Source of the DNA: Arachis hypogaea
Lineage: Eukaryota > Streptophyta > Magnoliopsida > Fabales > Fabaceae
Reading direction: 5' to 3'
Length of the DNA: 64,000 bases
Assembly (NCBI RefSeq): GCF_003086295.3
Contig: NC_092038.1
Location: 133,666,737 to 133,730,736 of the forward strand
This document shows, one piece after another, positions 1 to 11,428 of the stretch. Every line of letters starts with the position of its first letter. Position 1 is the stretch's first letter. The position numbers were made by a program, and so were the translations under genes. The notes beneath the pieces were generated by a model. That model had not been told where the DNA came from. It ran no database searches and saw nothing but the letters and a program-made list of their open reading frames with translations.

Positions 1-2
1 GT

Positions 3-536
3 GCGAAATCAGAGGAGCCAAAGGCTACTGGAGACTCACTATCTCAAATCAACAAGGGTGCTGTTCTTATGGTGTGTAGGACTTGTGGGAAGAAGGGTGA
101 CCATTGGACCTCGCGGTGTCCTTACAAGGACCTTGTGCAGCCAACAGAGGGATTTGTCGATAGGCCTCCAACTTCAGATGGCCCGACTCCTGCATCTGGT
201 TCGACCAAGGGAGCATATGTGCCTCCTGGTATGAGGGCGGGTGCCGAGAGGAGCGGATCGGATATGAGGCAGCGCAGGAATGATGAGAATTCTGTGAGGG
301 TCACCAATCTCTCGGAGGACACCAGAGAGCCCGATTTGCTGGAGCTGTTCCGCCCTTTTGGCGCTGTGAGCAGAGTATATGTTGCTATTGATCAAAAGAC
401 AGGCATGAGCAGGGGGTTTGGCTTTGTTAACTTTGTGAACAGGGAAGATGCACAAAGAGCTATCAACAAACTCAATGGTTATGGGTACGACAATCTCATC
501 CTAAGAGTTGAATGGGCAACCCCAAGGGCAAATTAG
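3..536 (+). CDS. EIF3G: Eukaryotic translation initiation factor 3 subunit G, C-terminal part
   Basis: Partial gene, 5' end outside the window; the reading frame is open from base 3 to a TAG at 534-536 (177 codons seen). eIF3g is an RNA-binding subunit of the eIF3 complex and acts in cytoplasmic translation initiation and reinitiation. Visible domains: a CCHC zinc knuckle (CRTCGKKGDHWTSRC, about bases 75-121), a Gly/Arg/Ser-rich linker, and a C-terminal RRM with RNP2-like VRVTNL and RNP1-like RGFGFVNF. The protein ends directly after the RRM, as is usual for the family. The first ATG inside the window (69) lies mid-protein, because upstream codons (GDSLSQINKGAVL) continue the family sequence. 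No intron is seen in this part; an exon junction may lie just left of the window. Confidence 0.93.
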   Translation, partial: AKSEEPKATGDSLSQINKGAVLMVCRTCGKKGDHWTSRCPYKDLVQPTEGFVDRPPTSDGPTPASGSTKGAYVPPGMRAGAERSGSDMRQRRNDENSVRVTNLSEDTREPDLLELFRPFGAVSRVYVAIDQKTGMSRGFGFVNFVNREDAQRAINKLNGYGYDNLILRVEWATPRAN

Positions 537-2961
537 AAATTCTGTGTTTTGCCCCTTTCTATGAAACAAGTATTTTGGAGGTCTATCCATCTATCTATTT
601 CTTTAATCTTTTGTGATGATATTTGTGATCCTTTTCTAGGTATTCTTAATCACTAGTATGACTACAAGGGTGGTTCACAAGTATATCATTTTTGCTTTTG
701 TTTCTAGAATTATTACTGTGTCCAGATATCTGTAGGGATTTTAGTCCAGACTTTATATACAAGTTGTGTAGATTGAGCAATATAATATTTTGTGTCATAT
801 ATGATGAGTTGATTATAACCAGAGAAGATTATCTTCTCAGGCACTGGATCTTTTAGTGTGTAGTGTATTATGTATATACCATCTTCTGGAACTGCTATAC
901 TTAATTTTATATCAACTTCATTTGTGGTTTAAAAAGTGGTATAAATCCACAAAAGTGGATTCAAATATCATTGCTCTTGAGATAGATATTACGAATGAAG
1001 AATTGCATCTAATGTTAACATTAAGGTGTTGAAACAACCATAAAGATAGGATTTGCCACCAACTACACGGTGCAAATATGAATCATCAATTCTGTAGGTT
1101 GTTCAGTAAACTACTATAATGTGAAACACATAATATGAGGCCCCAACAAATACGATTTGATTTGGTGGCTTCCATATTGATGGCCGTAAAAGGTCAAATC
1201 TCAACAATATTATATGAAAGACTAGTCTGTAGGGTGTAGATCCCCCCATGAGTCATGCTTGGACAAGTAGTAGTCCACTTCTTAATTAATACTCACAGCT
1301 TATGAATCCCAACACCTCACGTGCATCACAAACTATTTCCACGCGCAAACGCATTCCCATGTGAATCAAAGAAGAAAATCACAAGCCTTGAGGCTATGAT
1401 AGTGCAAACTCATGGTATATTTATTTCCATCTACATTAGTCAAAGATCTTCGCTAATATTAGTACCTCTTGTTTTAAGAAGGTCAGTGTTTCATCCCATC
1501 CATCATTTGAATTTGTTGAACAAGACAAAATGATTTTGTTCTCTCTCCCCTTTTTCTTATGTATATTTTTATTAAGCTTTTTTTTTTCTCTATGTGATAT
1601 ATATGGGGATAGAAGTTGACAGACACATGGAGAGACTTCTTAAAAATGATGAATAGTACTAATAGGAGCTCATATAAGTATAAGCTGATAAAAGAAGATT
1701 TAAGTACATACAAAAATTAAGATGAAACGCAATATAATGGTGAATTTTAGTTAATCATATTTCACCTTGTCATTTTCCCTAAAACAATTAATGTTACTAG
1801 ATCTAAGTATGTGCTGGTTTTGATAAATGGAAAATTTGCAATCGTTTTTAATTAAGTATCTATACACCTCTACATACTAATGCTATTAATAATGACAAAT
1901 GGTTCAAGAAAACGAGTATGTTTTCTTTGTCACACTACTGAAAGCTGTAGGATATCCAAAGTATAGCCAGCTAGGAACATATTTCAAGAAGGAACTAAAC
2001 TATGTTTTGCCATATAATGGATCACTTTGAAGTTTGAAGTTACATAAATCACATTTGACTTCGTAGCATTCAAGAAAAAGATTGTGCAATTGCGTCTATA
2101 TTAAAATTCCCCACGGAAAACAATGTTCTTTGTTGCTATCATTTCATTATAGTTAGGACGATGAACTCTTACATCGATAATGGAAACAAAATTTGAATTA
2201 TTTTCTATAACGAGACCATTATTTACTAAAAGTACTTGGTATTCACCTAAAATATGTTTCAAGTCTTATAGAATTCACTATATTGAGTTGGTGAAATTCC
2301 ACTATAGTCTCTTTTTTTTTCTTGCACAAAATCTATGCAACCGAATTACGTAGTAGCCCTTAACTGAAATTTCTGTAATGAAGAAAGAGATAGTGCCTTG
2401 TCCTTGTGTCCAATGCCATCAAACTAAAAAGAATCTTGTTAACACGCACGCTTGGGTTAGTTAGTTACTTACTTAATTAGCCTCTTCCTTATCATTATTA
2501 AAATCATGTTGCCATCAAAGCTTATATTATTATATTATAACAAACCTCACACCTAATCATGGACCCCGTCGGCGTCAACATCATCCACCTCTGTCCACTC
2601 TCCACGTGGCAGTTTCTCTTGCTCAGGAGGCCGGTGCCGGTGCCCAATCAGTCATTTCCCATAGATAATAAGTATACAAATCGTACCATATAGTATAAAA
2701 TAATATTGTGAATAGTAGTAGGAATGAGTTGTCACATACTCATTATTATAACAAGATTGACAAGTTTCAAATAACAAAGTCCACAAAATATTTTTGTCAT
2801 GCCCCACTCTTCATAAATGCAAACTTTGGCTATTAAAATTGAGTTGCCTAGTAAGCATAAGTTAGTTGGCACTTGGCAACTCCACTTATAGGATCAAAAA
2901 ACGGTGTATAAAGAAAGAAAGAAAGAAGAAAGAACCGTTTTGGTTATTGTTTGAGAGAGAA
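537..2961. other. 3' UTR of eIF3g and intergenic region
   Basis: The first few hundred bases after the eIF3g stop are T-rich and contain AATATAATA-type signals around 778-790, so they probably hold the 3' UTR. Beyond that I see no convincing gene, RNA or transposon. The final part (about 2500-2961) is the presumed promoter and 5' UTR of the next gene. It contains a CACGTGG G-box-like sequence near 2602. Confidence 0.5.
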
Positions 2962-4021
2962 ATGGGGAATTGTCAAGCAGTGGATGCTGCAGCTTTGGTG
3001 ATACAGCATCCAAATGGGAAGATGGAGAGGCTGTATTGGCCAGTGAGTGCAACTGAGGTTATGAGGAACAACCCAGGTCACTATGTTTCTTTGATTATTC
3101 CATTGCCTGTTGCTGAAGAAGCTCAACATCAACAACAGAAGAACAAGAATCATATTGAAGACGACAACAACATCAACAACAAGAACAGCACTCTGCTTGT
3201 TACTCATGTCAAGCTGCTTAGGCCTAATGAGACTCTCACTCTTGGCCATGCATACCGCCTCATCACCACTCAAGGTATTTATTTTTATCTGATGCCGGTA
3301 TATGTGTGATTCTATATATGTATCTATGTATATGTGTTTGCATGGCTTCTATTTCCTGAGAATAATTTTTTTTTTCCCTGGTTTTCTAGATGTTGTGAAA
3401 GTGTTGAGAGCAAGGAAGCTTGCAAAGTTGAGAAAGCCATTGGAGAAGACAAGTGAGATGGTGCAAACAGTGCATCATGATAAGAAAAGCTCAGTTGGAG
3501 AAAATGAAGAGAATTTGAATACAGGAAGTACATATCAGGTTTGCAGTTTGCTTCAGCTACCCTTCTTTTGATTTTTTACTCTTTTTTTTTTTAATTTGTA
3601 ATGTGATAGTTAACCACTATTCCATGAATAATATTCTATTAAAAGAGAAATTTTAAATGCTTAAACACTATACTTGCTGGTGATATATGATTTCCTTAAA
3701 GTGCTACTGATATAACAAAAAACAACGGCTGGATCTTGTAATATGAGCAACCCTAGACTATATATATATATATATATATAGAAAGAGATCTTAGAATATC
3801 CGTGTTTTAGAAGAAACTATAATTCAAACACAAATATTTGTCTTTGTTTTATAAGTTTGAATCTCTATCATCCATGAGTGCTGATGCTGAAACTGCATAA
3901 TGAATTACAGACAGCCAGAGCAGAGAGACAAAAGCTGAGAGCAGCTCCGGTAAATCCTCCGGCATCGAAGATGAAACCGTGGCGCCCCTCCTTGCAGAGC
4001 ATCTCAGAGGCCGGAATTTGA
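2962..4021 (+). CDS. DUF4228 / PADRE-domain protein, three exons
   Basis: Model join(2962-3274, 3390-3538, 3911-4021), 190 residues. Introns begin GT and end AG, and phases match. The start is the first ATG in frame; the upstream extension of the frame has no ATG. The protein begins MGNCQAVDAA, a typical N-myristoylation context (Gly2) of this family, so attachment to the plasma membrane is likely. The domain shows HPNGKMERLYWPVSA, then a Gln/Asn/Lys-rich insertion (about residues 60-75), then LLRPNETLTLGHAYRLI, and ends with a conserved tail around WRPSLQSISE. Family members (PADRE) are small, plant-specific and often induced by pathogens or abiotic stress; their biochemical role is unknown. 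The gene converges with the PRIN2-like gene, whose stop lies 360 bp away on the other strand. Family assignment is firm; function is inference. Confidence 0.88.
3759..3780. repeat. (TA)n microsatellite in PADRE intron 2
   Basis: About eleven TA units inside the second intron of the DUF4228 gene; likely length-polymorphic. Confidence 0.9.
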
Positions 4022-4380
4022 ACCTTGCTAGGTTGTGGGCTTGTGGCTAACATGTACAGCGCTTCAGAACATCACATGAAGTTTTTCTTTCATCACAGAA
4101 GGTCCCCCTCATTGAATTCCTGACCCTGATAACATGGCCGAGGATTCAACAGAGGTTAAAACTAGATAGTTCTCTTCCATCACCAATCTCATACTCAAAA
4201 AGTGAATAACAACCATGTTCCAATGATAACATATTTGTAAAGCACTAAAAGCAAAGGAAAAAAAAAGTAGTGAATGTCAAAATTTACCAATAGTGAAGTT
4301 TTTGTTATAATTAAAGGATCCATATGTTGCTAGAAAAAGGAAAAATTCTTACATTGGAAATGACAACTATGAAGTGGAAG

Positions 4381-6608
4381 TCACTTCAGCTTTGAGTTCC
4401 AAACTTCCCAATCCTCATCAACAAAACTTTGTGCCCATAAAAGTGATGCCCTTGCAGCCAGAGCTGCTCCTGGCAACTTCTTCTTCTTTAGAGCTACCAA
4501 CATATCAGTGAATGGCTCCACCAACAATGTCCCAGGACCTCCATACTCTTTGCACAAAAACTCATGAAATATCTGATTGTATGACCAAAAACCAAGGCTG
4601 GTAAACATTTCAATCTAAAACAGATATGGTTGAAGAAAACAAGAGACTACTCGTAGCTTCAAATCACCCAAGCCTCAATAGGAGGTAGTATGTCAAAATA
4701 TTGCCAGATTTGGGCCAAGTATGTCAGAAAAATAGAAAGAGAAACGGTTTGATAAAGGATGTCTAACACAATATGCTGCTGATTATTTATCATTGCAGAT
4801 CAGGATAGAAAAGAAAAGAAAAGAAAAGAAAGAAGTGCAGAATGAAACAGATAGTTATCACTCAGCCAATATTTATCAACCACTATGTCCTGAAAATGGT
4901 TAGGGCAATATTCATCATTGATGTAGGAGCTCAATCACGGATTCAATAAATGAGTATTTCATTTTAATCATGCGTGTAACAATAATCTCATTTATGTACC
5001 AGGTAATTTGATGCATGTGCTCTTTAAGCAAATCAGCCTATAATATGTATATGATAGAAAATTCCAATTCACACTAAGAAGCCAATATTAATGTCAATCC
5101 AAATTAAATAGAAGTTGATGTTATAGCTTTCGAAATCAATCTTGGGGTACCAAATTATAAAGAATAGGCCAGAAATCCTGCCATCCGATTAAGCAACGTC
5201 TATAACTAGTTAAGTATCAAACAAGAACAATCATAAACCTGGGATATCAAAGTTAATCCCCAAGCCTGGTAAATCAGTGAATGTATGCAATGAGAACTCA
5301 TAACATGATGCTTATTAATTTTCATTTTATTATGATATTTCATCCCATCAAATATTGGTTAATAAAGAATAAATCTATATAATTAAATTTAGAATTCTCC
5401 ATGTGATAGAAATTCCACTTCTGAACAATGTTTAGCACTTCCATCATCTTAATCATCCAAAAGTATATTTCTCCTCGCATGAATATAATCAACTCAGCAA
5501 GTTATTATTATTGAGGGTCATTAGATTCAAGCAGTTCAATTAACCAATTTTTGCATGCAACATAAGATTATGAGACACAGGACAACAACTTAACATTAAC
5601 CTTGAAAGAAAAAATGACAAAAAAGAAAATTAATTAGAAAATAGAAGAAGAGATTCATATTGAGAACACACCAACCAGTATATTTCAACAACTGAGATTA
5701 GTTGAATCACTCATTATGAGTAATGGAGAAATGTGTGAATGTGTACAACACTTAAAAAATTGTGGAGCAATGGCATCATCACAATATACTAACATATATA
5801 TTGGTTTTCAAATCAACATCGCAACAACTACAATGAAAGGAACAGTGAACTGAATACTGAATGTCTAAACCAGACTTGAATCAGTAAAATGGAAGCAATA
5901 CTATTTTATAACCCCAACCATCAAATCATATTAAAATGTTGACATTAACACTTTGTCTATATTATAAGCATAATGGGAAAAAAGAAAATGACAAAGTAAA
6001 TTGCATTCAAGTCCTACGTAATTCAAACACTTTAAAGTGACATTCCAATGAATAATTCCTCTAGTTCAAGCATTTTCCCAAACACCTAACACTCTAAATA
6101 CATAATTGAAGTAATTTGAAATCTCTATCCAAACTAATTAAGTAAAAAAGCAAAGTTTCTGGCGTGAAAAAAAGGGTGCACTGACCTGAGCACAGACGTC
6201 AACAACAGCATCAAGGTCATTCCCAAACTCATCTGTGTCATCTGAAAGCTTCTGCAAGAGCTCAACTTTGAACTTCCGTGTTTCCTGCAACATCCAAAAT
6301 TATAGATAAGAAAAACAAAAAACTTAAAAAAAATAAAAAAGAAAGAAAGAAAGTGCAGTTACAAATTGTGCAAAATGAGGGCTTGGGGCGGGATAGGCGT
6401 GGTTATGGGTGGGTGAAGCGCTGAGAGTGCGAGGGAGGGTGGTTCTGGCGGAGAGGGAGGGAGGAGAGAGTGGAAGAGGGTGGCGCAGAATAAGGCAGGG
6501 AGTGCGTAGGATAAGAGCAGCAGGAAGAGGATAGAGAGTAGTCGTAGGGAATGAATAAGAAGAAGAAGAAGAAGAAGAAGAAGCAACAACGGAACTGAAA
6601 AGCTTCAT
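4381..6608 (-). CDS. PRIN2-like plastid protein, three exons
   Basis: Model complement(join(4381-4572, 6186-6284, 6363-6608)), 178 residues; all three junctions are GT-AG in phase 0. Exon 1 encodes a Ser/Thr/Pro/Arg-rich N-terminus with few acids, a chloroplast transit peptide by composition, including eight Ser in a row. The mature part reads FETRKFKVELLQKLSDDTDEF, followed by VCAQIFHEFL and KEYGGPGTLLVEPFTDML, then AARASLLWAQSFVDEDWEVW. I recall this C-terminal block from PLASTID REDOX INSENSITIVE 2, a small protein associated with the plastid-encoded RNA polymerase and redox signalling to photosynthesis genes. The name rests on memory of the family, so I leave the symbol empty. Length fits (about 180). 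A 1.6-kb intron separates exons 2 and 3. An alternative is another small plastid protein sharing this domain. Confidence 0.78.
4803..4831. repeat. (AAAAG)n short tandem repeat
   Basis: Run of AAAAG units within the long second intron of the PRIN2-like gene. Confidence 0.8.
6557..6583. repeat. (AAG)n trinucleotide repeat coding for poly-Ser
   Basis: About nine AAG units on the + strand lie in exon 1 of the PRIN2-like gene. Read on the minus strand they encode the consecutive serines of the putative transit peptide. Slippage here changes protein length without a frameshift. Confidence 0.9.
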
Positions 6609-7762
6609 TGGATACTAGTTACTTCAATTCAAATGCCGCTAACTTCAGATTTCCAGCTCGTACTACAATTTACCACACTGCTACTTTTGTTTTTTTTTTT
6701 TTTTCAATTTTTTTTCTCATCCTTACCAAGGGAATAAAGTAAATAAACTCTAAATGAATAATAATACTACGTCTTTTTGTTAATTAAATTGGTCAAACAT
6801 CAGTTATATATAACATTATTCTGAGTTTTATTATGAGTGAATACCCAATCGCCCCTGACAATTATCTCAAAAGGACAACGAGGCCCCCAAGAAAAAAAAC
6901 ACTCAATCAGGTCTCTGATAATTTTTTTTTGACACAGGGGCCTCGTTGTCCTTTCGAGGTAATTGTCAGGAGCCGGGTTGGATTTTTTTTTGTCAGGGGT
7001 CAGGTTGAAATTTTTTTTTTTGTCAGGAGCCTGGTTGTCTTTCGAGATAATTGTCAGGAAATTGATTTAGATTTTTCTCTTTTATTTATTGTTTAACTTA
7101 ATTACATTTAGTTCATAAAAATATTTAGATAATAGATTGTTATATGTACAAAACATTATTCGAATTCGACTTACTTAAACGAATTACCGAGTTAACTAGT
7201 AAACCAATCAAACTTATATTGATTTAATGCCAATTGGGCTCCAAAAACAAAAATAGTCATGTCAGTAATGTCATTTGGGGTTTGGAATGGAATCCTAGGC
7301 CCAAAATATGCTGAATGGGCCTCACTTGACCAAAGCAAAAACTTTCAAACAAAATTCCAATTCAAGTCCCAAAAAATAAAACAGAATTCCAATTCCGCTT
7401 CACCTTGTTGGGATATACTGGCATACTGCCCCACCAGCAAAACAACAAGATAAAGAAAAGGTAAACTCTTAAAATTTGACCCCAAAAAAAAAAGCTTTTA
7501 AAAAAACAGAAAGAAAAGGTAAACTGGGAAAGGAATATTAAGCACTGTTGCTTAATCTGAGTGTAGCTTCCGACAAAAGGAAACAGGAATGAGAATGTTG
7601 CAGTCTTACACTCTTACATGACACATTGACACAATGTGATTCTCCCTTTCTTTTACACAGATACACATATTCTAATTTATTATCAATGCAATTAATTAGC
7701 CTATGCACCATTATTATGGATAAACACCACCTTTTGAGATAAAATCAAGTCGTATAAACTAT
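6609..7762. other. Intergenic region upstream of the PRIN2-like gene
   Basis: Promoter side of the PRIN2-like gene. It has poly-T tracts near 6689-6715 and the inverted-repeat unit annotated separately (6850-7062). No coding sequence is supported; short open frames here are repeat-derived. Confidence 0.5.
6850..7062. repeat. Inverted and direct copies of a ~40-bp motif
   Basis: The motif GGCCTCGTTGTCCTTTCGAG plus AATTGTCAGG occurs near 6939-6970. Degraded direct repeats follow at about 6990-7010 and 7021-7058, each preceded by a poly-T tract and GTCAGG. A reverse-complement copy lies at 6857-6886, so the unit can form a hairpin with a loop of about 50 nt. Probably the relic of a foldback element; I cannot name the family. 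Confidence 0.7.
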
Positions 7763-8332
7763 GCAACCACTCGGATAAAGATTTTAAAAACGTCTTTTTT
7801 TTTTAAAGATATTTTTTAATAATTAAAATTTAATATGTATAATTAATTAAATTATATAAATTTTTGTTAAAATTAGACAAGATAAATTAATTTAATCAAA
7901 AAAATGATAAACTAAATTTTGAATTAGTCTAAATTAATATTATTTTTTATAAAAATGACTATAATATTTTTATTATAGAAAATACCTAAAATATTCCTAT
8001 TATATATATTAATTTTAAAAATTCTAAATTTTAGTCCTTTTTTTTTTCTACCGTCATAAGGGTTAAGATTTAGAATTTTTAAAATATATATATATATATA
8101 AAATAGGAATATTTTATTTATTTTTTATAATAGAGATATTATAGTCATTTTTTATAAAAAATATTAATTTAGACGGTTCAAAATTAATTTATTAGTTTTT
8201 TAACAAAATTGATTTGTCCTATTTAATTTTAATAAAAATAACACAATTTAACCAGTTATATATGTTAAATTTTAATTATTAAAAATATCTTTAAAAAAAG
8301 ACGTTTTTGATATATTTATTTGAGTGATTCCG
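7763..8332. mobile_element. Palindromic MULE-type MITE, copy A
   Basis: 570-bp non-coding element flanked by a perfect 9-bp target duplication (ataaactat at 7754-7762 and 8333-8341), the size expected for Mutator-like transposition. The ends are inverted repeats (left ACCACTCGGATAAAG, right in reverse complement ATCACTCAAATAAA). The symmetry continues inward over nearly the whole length, so the transcript would be one long hairpin. It shares sequence with copies B, C and D in this window. No ORF. Confidence 0.82.
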
Positions 8333-8341
8333 ATAAACTAT

Positions 8342-10343
8342 AATGTACTACAAGTACGTAGTAGAAATAGATATAGCTAATTTTATTATTATTTTGAGAT
8401 CTTTTATTAATCATTGAGGATTTAATTATGTTATGACTTAAGGACATACACATTTTAAGAACACAATAATGGAAATTTTTCAGTTTTTAAAAAATCATTT
8501 CCTCTTTTTTGGACATATAAAATAAATTATTTTCTTATAGTATTTTTAAATGTATTCTTATGAAACATGTTATTAGTAAAACTTATTATTTAAGTGCTAA
8601 GTATAAAAAAACACACACATCTAAAGCAAAACTGCAACCAACTCAAAATAGTGAAAGCAAAAAAATATGTTTAACCCAATACAAAAAAGATATTGTTCAC
8701 ATGTTTTGGCTATATCATCGTGTATGTCATTTAGAGTAGTTGTTATTAAGTACAAATATTAAATATATTATAATATAAGTTAATTCATATTTAATCTGTT
8801 AATCCTTTTTGTGCATCCCACGGATGGTATAAATTGAGAAAAAACTAAACCAATAAAAGAATTAAGGTATGGATCCCGCTAAGGAGACAATGGACTATTT
8901 GTACAATGGGCTATTCAGTTACAAAATGAACATCTCCCATACTATCTAGAATAACCATCCGAGTACTAGCGATAATAAACATCTTCCCAAAAACTTAAAC
9001 TAACTCTTAACCTTTCGGATCTAGCGCTCTAATACCATGCATGATACCACTCATCCCAAAAACTTCAGCTGATAGAAAAATGTAACACTAATGATTATAT
9101 CTCTAATACTCTCTAAATTTCCATTGTACACATTGTATAAGTATTTTATTGGCTTCTCATACTTTCCCTTTCAACATCATCACATAATTTAGATGAGTTA
9201 GAACTAATTAAAATAATCTTAGTACAATCATTAATACGTGTGTGTGTGGGAAAGTATCCAAGATTGATTGTGGGATATCGATGTGTTTTCATTCCTGCTT
9301 TTGCCATATTATTCTCAGTTCTCACATGGCTGCAAAGATATAAATTCAAAAAGTCATCATGATTTGAAGTATTAATATTTATTGATCAAATAAAGAAGTG
9401 TAAGCTGAAAGAGGATATACATCTTTCCCCTTTTATCAAAGAGAAAAAAAAAAAAAAAGAAGAAAGATATAATGAATAATGAAAAGGAAAGAATAATTGA
9501 ATGACCAATAATGGTATACTTGTGTAAAATCTACTTACGGTGAGCACTTAGAATGAAAAATTAAAAGTGATATGCAAGGAAATATATAAAATTAAGAGTA
9601 AATGTTGTTTTCTGTCTCTCACTTTGCTAGAAGGACAAAAAGTCCTTTTCTTAATTCAAAATTTTTTAATCGATTGGTTTTTAACTATTTAATTAACTCA
9701 TCTAAACGGGCTCTATAAACAATGATCGGTTTAAAATTTCCGAATTATAAAAGAAAACACTTTATAATTAATTCTATTATCATAAAATTTTTTACTTGCG
9801 TTAAAGTAAATATATGTAAATTGAAATAATTAAACTCAATTTATATTATAATTAAAGTACATGATAAATTAAATTAATTTGATTCGATTTAATATTTTTA
9901 ACTAGATTCAATTTACTATTTTTAACTATATTCAATTTACATGTATATATTGTAGAAGTAATAAATCAAATTAACTAGATTCGATTTATATGTATTTAGT
10001 GCAATAGTTGTAAATCAAACTTATATAAAATAATCTCACTAAATAATCAACTGGAGTCTAACTAATAACAAACAAACAAGTATTTTTAAATATATATTAA
10101 TTAATTGTCATTAATTAGTGATTATTTAAATTTTATTTTTTTAAAATATAAAATTAATAATTATTAATTACGGTTATTTAAAATTGACTGTTTAAGAGCT
10201 ATCTACCTATACTTTTTCGGTATAAAATTAGTGGGAAAAATAGACATGCATTCAAGTTTTTTCATTTTAACTCTTCTCTCTATTAATTAAACTTCACTTT
10301 CACAGACCACAATTCAATTTTGGATACAAGCTTTCGACTAAAA
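8342..10343. other. AT-rich intergenic stretch without recognised gene
   Basis: I see no supported coding region or RNA. Sequence is low-complexity and AT-rich, with a poly-A tract near 9447-9459. Confidence 0.5.
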
Positions 10344-10644
10344 GAACCATTCAAATAAAGACGCTTAAAATATCTTTTTTTTTTAAAAACGACATTTTCT
10401 AATAATTAAATTTAACATATATAATCGATTAAACTGTGTTATTTTTTATAATAGATATTTTATAGTCCTTTTTATATAAAAAAATATTAATTTAAATCAG
10501 TTTAAAATTTAGTTTATTAATTTTTTAACCAAATTAATTTGTTTAGTGCTAATTTTGATAAAAATTAATATAATTAATTAATTATATATATTAAATTTTA
10601 ATTTTTAAAAAAATATTTTAAATGTCTTTTACACGGGTGATTTC
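10344..10644. mobile_element. Palindromic MULE-type MITE, copy B (internally deleted)
   Basis: About 300 bp related to copies A, C and D. The left end is GAACCATTCAAATAAAGACG; the right end is its degraded inverse near 10620-10644. The central part is missing relative to the 570-bp copies. I could not find a matching 9-bp duplication, so the ends are approximate. Confidence 0.65.
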
Positions 10645-10891
10645 TCAAATAAACAGTAGCTTCCGCTTTTTGTGCTATCTATTATATCTTTCGTTCATTA
10701 CATAAGCATGCGAGCATCGATCAACATGCATCTAATAAAATCAAACTTTGTTTACCAACCAAAAAGTTAATAAAAAGTCACCTTGACCAAAACTTTAACC
10801 AATTTTATCAAAGCCACCACTCACATAAACATCACAAAAACAACTTTTTTTTAAGAGGCCTACGTGGCAAAACCTAAACCATACATTCTAA

Positions 10892-11428
10892 AACCACACT
10901 TTTCACTATAAAACACTTAAAACCGTAACTTTTTATAAGAAAAAGCATTACCTAATAGAAAAAAGTAAATTAGATGATTTAAGAGAAGAAATTATTAAAC
11001 TATCAAAATTAATAGATCAAAAACTAATGATTTTAACTAATGTTAATTGTAATGACACCGAATTTCTAAAATCAATACAAAATAATTTTTCTCAAAATCT
11101 TTATTTTACTATAAGTTTTATTGAAGGACTTCAAAAACCTGAAAAAACTTATATTTCACACGGAATTTTTAAAAAATGCTACCATGAAAATGATTCCCCA
11201 CATCTTTATCATACTTTTAACCCACAATTAAATTCTATAGTAGATATGCTTGAAGAAATTTTAGTATCCATAAAATTTCAAAGAAATAAGGAAAAAGAGG
11301 AACCTAATATAAACGAAATCAAACAGATATTAAATAAATACTTTCAGAAAGAGAATCCCAAAGAAAAAAAATTTCAAAATATAATCAACATAGCAGAATT
11401 AAAAGTAAAACCACCATTGAAATTATGA
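10892..11428 (+). CDS. Viral ORF III-like protein (left-truncated or boundary ORF)
   Basis: Open frame following a stop at 10889-10891. The first ATG is at 11027, but the likely coiled-coil sequence KLDDLREEIIKLSKLIDQK lies upstream of it (from about 10967), so either the true start is lost at the integration border or a non-ATG start was used. It is Lys/Glu/Asn-rich and 133 residues from the ATG. It ends with TGA at 11426-11428 that overlaps the coat-protein ATG (11425). Its place directly before the coat gene corresponds to the virion-associated protein of caulimoviruses, but I see no diagnostic motif. Function is inferred from position only. Confidence 0.6.
   Translation, partial: NHTFHYKTLKTVTFYKKKHYLIEKSKLDDLREEIIKLSKLIDQKLMILTNVNCNDTEFLKSIQNNFSQNLYFTISFIEGLQKPEKTYISHGIFKKCYHENDSPHLYHTFNPQLNSIVDMLEEILVSIKFQRNKEKEEPNINEIKQILNKYFQKENPKEKKFQNIINIAELKVKPPLKL

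Noticed and set aside
1..234. Frame-1 open reading frame at the left edge
   Set aside because: The eIF3g frame (frame 3) has clear zinc-knuckle and RRM homology over the same bases.
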